Source: an uncultured Oscillospiraceae bacterium (GTDB lineage: Bacteria > Bacillota > Clostridia > Oscillospirales > Oscillospiraceae). Taken from it: a DNA stretch of 64,000 nucleotides. A model generated the notes under the pieces. It had not been told where the DNA came from. It did not search any database and saw only the letters and a program-made list of their open reading frames with translations. How positions within the stretch are numbered: position 1 is the stretch's first letter; each line of letters starts with the position of its first letter. The translations under genes and the position numbers were made by a program. The stretch covers positions 1 to 64,000 of the forward strand of contig CALWOP010000001.1 of assembly GCA_944383195.1 (NCBI GenBank). Reading direction: 5' to 3'. Positions 60,680-64,000 of this stretch are shown in pieces.

Positions 60680-61864
60680 TTACTGCAGCAGCTGGAGCAC
60701 GCCCTGAGGCACGGTGTTGGCCTGGGCCAGCATGGCCTGGGCGGACTGGATGAGGATGTTGTTCTTGGTGTAGGCCATCATCTCGTCGGCGATGTCGGTG
60801 TCGCGGATGGTGGACTCGGCGTCCTGGATGTTCTCCTGCATGACGCTCAGGTTGTTGATGGTGTGATCCAGACGGTTCTGGGTGGCGCCCAGGGTGCCGC
60901 GGACATCGGAGACATAGTTGATGGCGTTCTTAATGACATTGAGAGCATCGGCAGCCCCAGTCTGATTGGAGATGTCAATGTCACCGATGCCGATGGCATC
61001 AGAGTCGGTATTCTTGACGGAGACGGCCAGCTGGTTGAAGCTGTCGCTGGTATCGCCGATCTGGAGGATCAGGCCGCCCACGCCCTCCTTGGCGGAGGTG
61101 GTGAATGTGCCCTTCAACTCTTCATTCGCTCCGGTATTGGCGGCGGTCAGAGTGATCTTGGTTCCAGAGGCAACCGCCGCGGTATACTGGCCGCCCACAT
61201 CGCCGGAGAACTTATCGGCATTGATGGCAGCAGCCAGCTTAGTGGCAAAATCATCGGCGTCCATATTAGCGGTCACTTCCACATCGTAGGTCTTGCCGCC
61301 CAGGGAGACGCTCATCGTGCCTGTGCCGCTGACCTTGCTGCCCACGGCAAAGCCGGCCAGATCCAATTGGAATACCGCCTTGCCGTTAGCAGAACCAGCT
61401 GTCTTAAGCGTGATCTCGGTGCTGGTGGCATCGGTGTAGCCGGCCAGAGAGCCGTCCAGCAGCTTGATGCCGTTGAAGTTGGCGGAATCAGCGATGCGGT
61501 TGATCTCAGAGCGCAGCTGGTTGACTTCCTTCTGCAGCTGGGTACGGTCGGTGCCCTCATAGGTGCCGTTGGCGGACTGCTCAGCCAGGGAGTACATGCG
61601 GTTGAGCATGTCGTGGACCTCGGTCAGATCACCCTCAGCGGTCTGCACCAGGGAGATGCCGTCCTTGGCATTGTCCTGAGCCTTGTCCAGGCCGGTGATC
61701 TGGGCGCGCATCTTCTCGGAAATGGCCAGACCGGCGGCGTCGTCGCCGGCGCGGTTGATCTTGTAGCCGGAAGAGAGCTTCTCCAGGTTCTTGGACAGGG
61801 CGGAGGTGTTGTTGTTGTAGTTGCGGTAGGCATTCATAGCCATAATATTGTGCTGGATACGCAT
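60680..61864 (-). CDS. fliC: Flagellin
   Basis: 394 residues. The N-terminal D0/D1 motif is MRIQHNIMAMNAYRNYNNNT ... LSSGYKINRAGDDAAGLAIS, then the D1 helices (VQTAEGDLTEVHDMLNRM). The variable D2/D3 region is about 155-305, and the C-terminal helices are LGATQNRLDHTINNLSVMQE ... QSAQAMLAQANTVPQGVLQL. ATG 61864 with AAGGAGGAAAA upstream; a longer frame to 61996 is leader. The leader contains a CsrA-type hairpin. The filament protein of this operon group; followed by modification genes. Confidence 0.97.
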   Translation of the reverse strand: MRIQHNIMAMNAYRNYNNNTSALSKNLEKLSSGYKINRAGDDAAGLAISEKMRAQITGLDKAQDNAKDGISLVQTAEGDLTEVHDMLNRMYSLAEQSANGTYEGTDRTQLQKEVNQLRSEINRIADSANFNGIKLLDGSLAGYTDATSTEITLKTAGSANGKAVFQLDLAGFAVGSKVSGTGTMSVSLGGKTYDVEVTANMDADDFATKLAAAINADKFSGDVGGQYTAAVASGTKITLTAANTGANEELKGTFTTSAKEGVGGLILQIGDTSDSFNQLAVSVKNTDSDAIGIGDIDISNQTGAADALNVIKNAINYVSDVRGTLGATQNRLDHTINNLSVMQENIQDAESTIRDTDIADEMMAYTKNNILIQSAQAMLAQANTVPQGVLQLLQ

Positions 61865-61870
61865 AAGATT

Positions 61871-61911
61871 TTCCTCCTTGAAAATTTGGTCGAGGCAAGT
61901 TCCTTCTTGCC
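61871..61911 (-). promoter_or_regulatory. Probable CsrA-binding sites in the flagellin leader
   Basis: On the minus strand GGCAAG, loop AAGGAA, CTTGCC forms a hairpin (61894-61911) with GGA in the loop, the textbook CsrA target. A second GGA lies in CAAGGAGGAAA at the ribosome site (61871-61880), about 20 bases away. Two sites with this spacing match the hag leader arrangement in Bacillus. CsrA and FliW are encoded at 7989-8720. Confidence 0.65.
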
Positions 61912-61978
61912 CGCCGGATTGGTGAGTCCGGACACGCCCGCAGGCCTTTACGGACGGAACCGGACACGGGATGGGGCA

Positions 61979-61996
61979 TTGGGGCCGCGGCCCCAA
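61979..61996 (-). other. Perfect 18-bp GC palindrome in the flagellin leader
   Basis: TTGGGGCCGCGGCCCCAA reads the same on both strands and lies about 115 bases before the flagellin ATG. No T run. In RNA it would make a very stable 5' hairpin that could protect the abundant mRNA; alternatively a protein-binding site. The flagellin promoter should lie between here and 62,065, but I could not assign its boxes. Confidence 0.5.
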
Positions 61997-62065
61997 GTCC
62001 CTTCAATGGTTCTTTCGTCCAATTTTCCAAAAAATTAAGCCCTTTGAGAAAAATTTTAAAAAAAT

Positions 62066-62093
62066 CCCTTCTCCCTCTTGGCAGGGAGAAGGG
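62066..62093 (-). terminator. Terminator of the parA-comFB unit
   Basis: 11-bp perfect arms 62066-62076 and 62083-62093, followed on the minus strand by ATTTTTTTAAAATTTTT. A strong intrinsic terminator separating this unit from flagellin. Confidence 0.88.
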
Positions 62094-62110
62094 GAGAGAA
62101 TAAAACTGAC

Positions 62111-63265
62111 TCAAAGAAGGTGCCGGGGCGTTTCCATCACAGTCTTGCAGGCCTGGATGACCTGGGAGATGACCATGGATTCAAACTTGGCTCGGTAGAG
62201 GCTGACCATAGGCGTGGCGGCAGAGGCGGGCAGCACCACATATTTAGCAGGCAGCCGGGTGAGGGCCAGGGCCCTGGCATCGGCCAGGCACCGGGGGCAG
62301 CTGCACAGACCAAACATATGCACATACCGCTCCAGCCGCTCATCCACCAGGACCTCCATCACATTGATGCAGACTGACCCGTCCGGCAGGTGCGTCTCAC
62401 GCGGGGCGAAGGGGACCTCTGGTTCTTCCTCCGGAGCGGGAGCCAGTTCAGGTTTGGGCTGTGGCTCGGGCTCCGGCTTGGAGGCGGGAGCGGCCATATC
62501 CCGGAGCATCCGCTCGATCTCCTCCTGGCTCATTTTTCCGCCGCTGGGAGCGGAAGCGGGAGCCGGTTCAGGTTCTGGCTGCGGCTCAGGTTCCGGCTTG
62601 GAAGCGGGAGCGGCCATGTCCCGGAGCATCTGCTCGATCTCCTCCTGGCTCATTTTCCCGCCGCTGGGTGCGGAAGCGGGAGCCGGTTCAGGTTCTGGCT
62701 GCGGTTCAGGCTCCGGCTTGGAAGCGGGAGCGGCCATGTTTTGGAGCATCCGCTCGATCTCCTCCTGGCTCATTTTTCCGTTGTTGGGTGCGGGGGCGGG
62801 AGCCGGCGTGGGTTGAGGTTCCAGCTCAGGCAGAGGCACCGAAACGGGCTCGGCCGGGGGCGGAGCCTGTTGGGCCAACTCTTCCTCCAGCGTTTGAGAC
62901 AGGGCGTCGCGAATGGCCTCAGAGAGCGCGTCATTGTTGGTGCGGGCTACCTGCAAAATGGGGGCGGCCAACCGCTCCCCCTCCCGGTTGGCGGGGGGCG
63001 GAGCAATGTCGGCCTGCGCATGGGCCTGGTCGGCCTGATCAGAATGGGATTTTTTACGAGAACGGGCAGTGTGTTTGGATTTTTCCGGGGCCGGATGGGA
63101 GGCGGAAGAATCCGCTTCTTCTGGGGAAGGGGAGGGCTGGGCCGGTTCAGAGGAGACAGTCTGTTCCGGTTGGGCCGGAGAAACCGATTCCTCCGGCGCA
63201 CCGCCGGAAAGAAGGCTCAGCACGTGGTCCGTCTTGCTGGTGCGGGTGTTTCGTTTTCCTGCCAT
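62111..63265 (-). CDS. ComFB-domain protein with three FliM/FliY-like motifs
   Basis: 384 residues. Residues 1-160 are charged and Pro/Ser/Ala-rich, with one helix (NDALSEAIRDALSQTLEEEL). Three 40-residue tandem repeats (about 163-275) each begin GKMSQEEIE-ML and continue with a Pro/Glu linker. The C-terminal ~90 residues are a ComFB domain: INVMEVLVDERLERYVHMFG, then CSCPRC, then LALTRLPAKYVV. ComFB proteins include c-di-GMP receptors. Start ATG 63265 shares a base with the parA stop, with GGGAGG eight bases upstream. It lies between parA and flagellin. Function unknown; see findings. Confidence 0.8.
   Translation of the reverse strand: MAGKRNTRTSKTDHVLSLLSGGAPEESVSPAQPEQTVSSEPAQPSPSPEEADSSASHPAPEKSKHTARSRKKSHSDQADQAHAQADIAPPPANREGERLAAPILQVARTNNDALSEAIRDALSQTLEEELAQQAPPPAEPVSVPLPELEPQPTPAPAPAPNNGKMSQEEIERMLQNMAAPASKPEPEPQPEPEPAPASAPSGGKMSQEEIEQMLRDMAAPASKPEPEPQPEPEPAPASAPSGGKMSQEEIERMLRDMAAPASKPEPEPQPKPELAPAPEEEPEVPFAPRETHLPDGSVCINVMEVLVDERLERYVHMFGLCSCPRCLADARALALTRLPAKYVVLPASAATPMVSLYRAKFESMVISQVIQACKTVMETPRHLL
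62450..62790 (-). repeat. Three tandem 120-bp repeats inside the ComFB-domain gene
   Basis: Period of exactly 120 bp (for example CCGGCTTGGA at 62473, 62593 and 62713), nearly identical at DNA level, each encoding one 40-residue unit with the MSQEEIE-ML motif. Coding repeats, not a CRISPR array. Confidence 0.9.
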
Positions 63266-64000
63266 CAGATCTGCCTCCCATCGTTGCTGCGGGGAAATTG
63301 AGCGCCTGCCACCAGATCGCACAGATGCTCAAAATCCTGCGCGGGTTTGGAGGCGGGGGCGTAGTCGATCACGCTCATGCTGTGGGCAGGGGCCTCAGCC
63401 ACCGCCACGCTGGTGCGGATTTTGCTTTCAAACACCACTGTGTCCAGCTGCTTGGCGATTTGATCGGCAAGCTCCAGTACCTCCCGGTTGAGGTTGAACC
63501 GGGCGTTAAAGCGGTTGAGCAGGATGCCAAGAACCTCCAGACGGGAGTTGTAATATTCCCGCACGCTCTCAATGGTTTCCTTGATTTGGGACACACCAAG
63601 GAGGCTGAGCACTTCGGGAGCCATGGGGATGATCAGCTTGTCCACTGCCACATAGGCATTGACGGTGAGCAGATTCAGTGCAGGCGGCGTGTCCACGATG
63701 ATATAGTCGTAGTTTTCCTCCACCTTGGACAGGGCGGTTTTGAGCATATATTCCCGGCCGGGCCGGTTAAACTCCAGTTCCGCTCCCGCAAGAAGGATGT
63801 TGGAGGGCAGCAAATCGCAGGTCTGGGTATGGGAAATGGCCTGCTGGGGCTCCAGCTCTCCACGGAATACGTCGTGAATGGTCGCACAGCGCTCAATGTT
63901 CAGCCCCATGCTGAAACCCAGGCTGCCCTGAGGGTCTAAATCCACCCCCAACACCCGGGCGCCCCGGTTGTGCAGACTGGCCAGCAGGGCGGCCGCCGTA
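63265..64000 (-). CDS. ParA/Soj-family ATPase (partial)
   Basis: About 245 residues visible; the Walker A end lies beyond the window. VLGVDLDPQGSLGFSMGL, DYIIVDTPPALNLLTVNAY and ILLNRFNARFNLNREVLE are typical of ParA/Soj cargo-positioning ATPases. Next to flagellin and coupled by TGATG overlap to the ComFB-domain gene, it is more likely a pole or motor positioning ATPase than a chromosome partitioning protein (inference). No parB follows in the window. Confidence 0.85.
   Translation of the reverse strand, partial: TAAALLASLHNRGARVLGVDLDPQGSLGFSMGLNIERCATIHDVFRGELEPQQAISHTQTCDLLPSNILLAGAELEFNRPGREYMLKTALSKVEENYDYIIVDTPPALNLLTVNAYVAVDKLIIPMAPEVLSLLGVSQIKETIESVREYYNSRLEVLGILLNRFNARFNLNREVLELADQIAKQLDTVVFESKIRTSVAVAEAPAHSMSVIDYAPASKPAQDFEHLCDLVAGAQFPRSNDGRQI

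Noticed and set aside
62450..62790. Possible CRISPR array
   Set aside because: The repeats are 120 bp, contiguous, in frame and coding; there are no spacers.
1..64000. tRNA, rRNA, prophage, insertion sequences or an origin
   Set aside because: I saw no tRNA or rRNA sequence, transposase, integrase or terminal inverted repeats. The ParA gene at the edge has no parB or parS-like cluster visible next to it.

Overview
This 64 kb window is a chromosomal motility and chemotaxis region from a GC-rich, Gram-positive-type anaerobe. The best fit is a motile member of the Clostridia, probably Oscillospiraceae; this is an inference from gene content and order, not a database match. The supporting features are a Bacillus/Clostridium-type fla/che operon with FliY, CheC, CheD and CheV, the flgM-flgN-flgK-flgL-DUF6470-fliW-csrA order, SLH-domain surface proteins, strong AGGAGG ribosome binding sites with frequent TTG/GTG starts, and a sigma-28 gene.

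Layout. 1-3101 (minus): ABC export operon of the GldA/GldF/GldG type. 3264-5145 (minus): a histidine kinase/response regulator pair with an apparent self-binding box in its promoter. 5283-6681 (plus): a fluoride riboswitch controlling a cation/proton antiporter. 6806-13345 (minus): flgM operon (flgM, flgN, flgK, flgL, DUF6470, fliW, csrA), followed by a response regulator with a degenerate HD-GYP domain. 13346-13950: AT-rich divergent control region. 13951-39754 (plus): a 31-gene fla/che operon from flgB through sigma-28, two rod proteins, cheC, cheD, cheV and an EAL/HDOD protein. 39848-40655: a hemerythrin (minus) and a YjfB motility protein (plus), divergent. 40769-51847 (minus): two giant SLH surface proteins, a PilZ protein, an FlhB C-terminal paralogue and a large FliK-like protein. 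52001-56546 (plus): cheA-cheW-cheR-cheB from a sigma-28-like promoter. 56611-61864 (minus): flagellin followed by sulfotransferase-like, APS kinase/methyltransferase fusion and PHP phosphoesterase genes. 62111-64000 (minus): a ParA ATPase (cut by the window edge) coupled to a ComFB-domain protein.

How the parts work together. The plus operon makes the basal body, export gate, hook, stator and switch, and then sigma-28. FlgM would hold sigma-28 until the hook is complete. Late genes (cheA operon, hemerythrin, yjfB and probably flgM itself) have GCCGATAT- or GTCGATAA-like -10 boxes. FliW and CsrA probably set flagellin translation through a hairpin with a GGA loop and the ribosome binding site in the flagellin leader.

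Two neighbourhoods look most original. First, the ParA/ComFB pair: the ComFB protein carries three 40-residue repeats, each with the motif MSQEEIE-ML, which also occurs in this genome's FliY and resembles the start of FliM. It ends in a domain whose relatives are c-di-GMP receptors. flhF and flhG are absent from their usual place between flhA and fliA. Second, the genes behind flagellin could together make PAPS, use it and remove its by-product pAp, which suggests sulfated (or related) modification of flagellin or a surface glycan.
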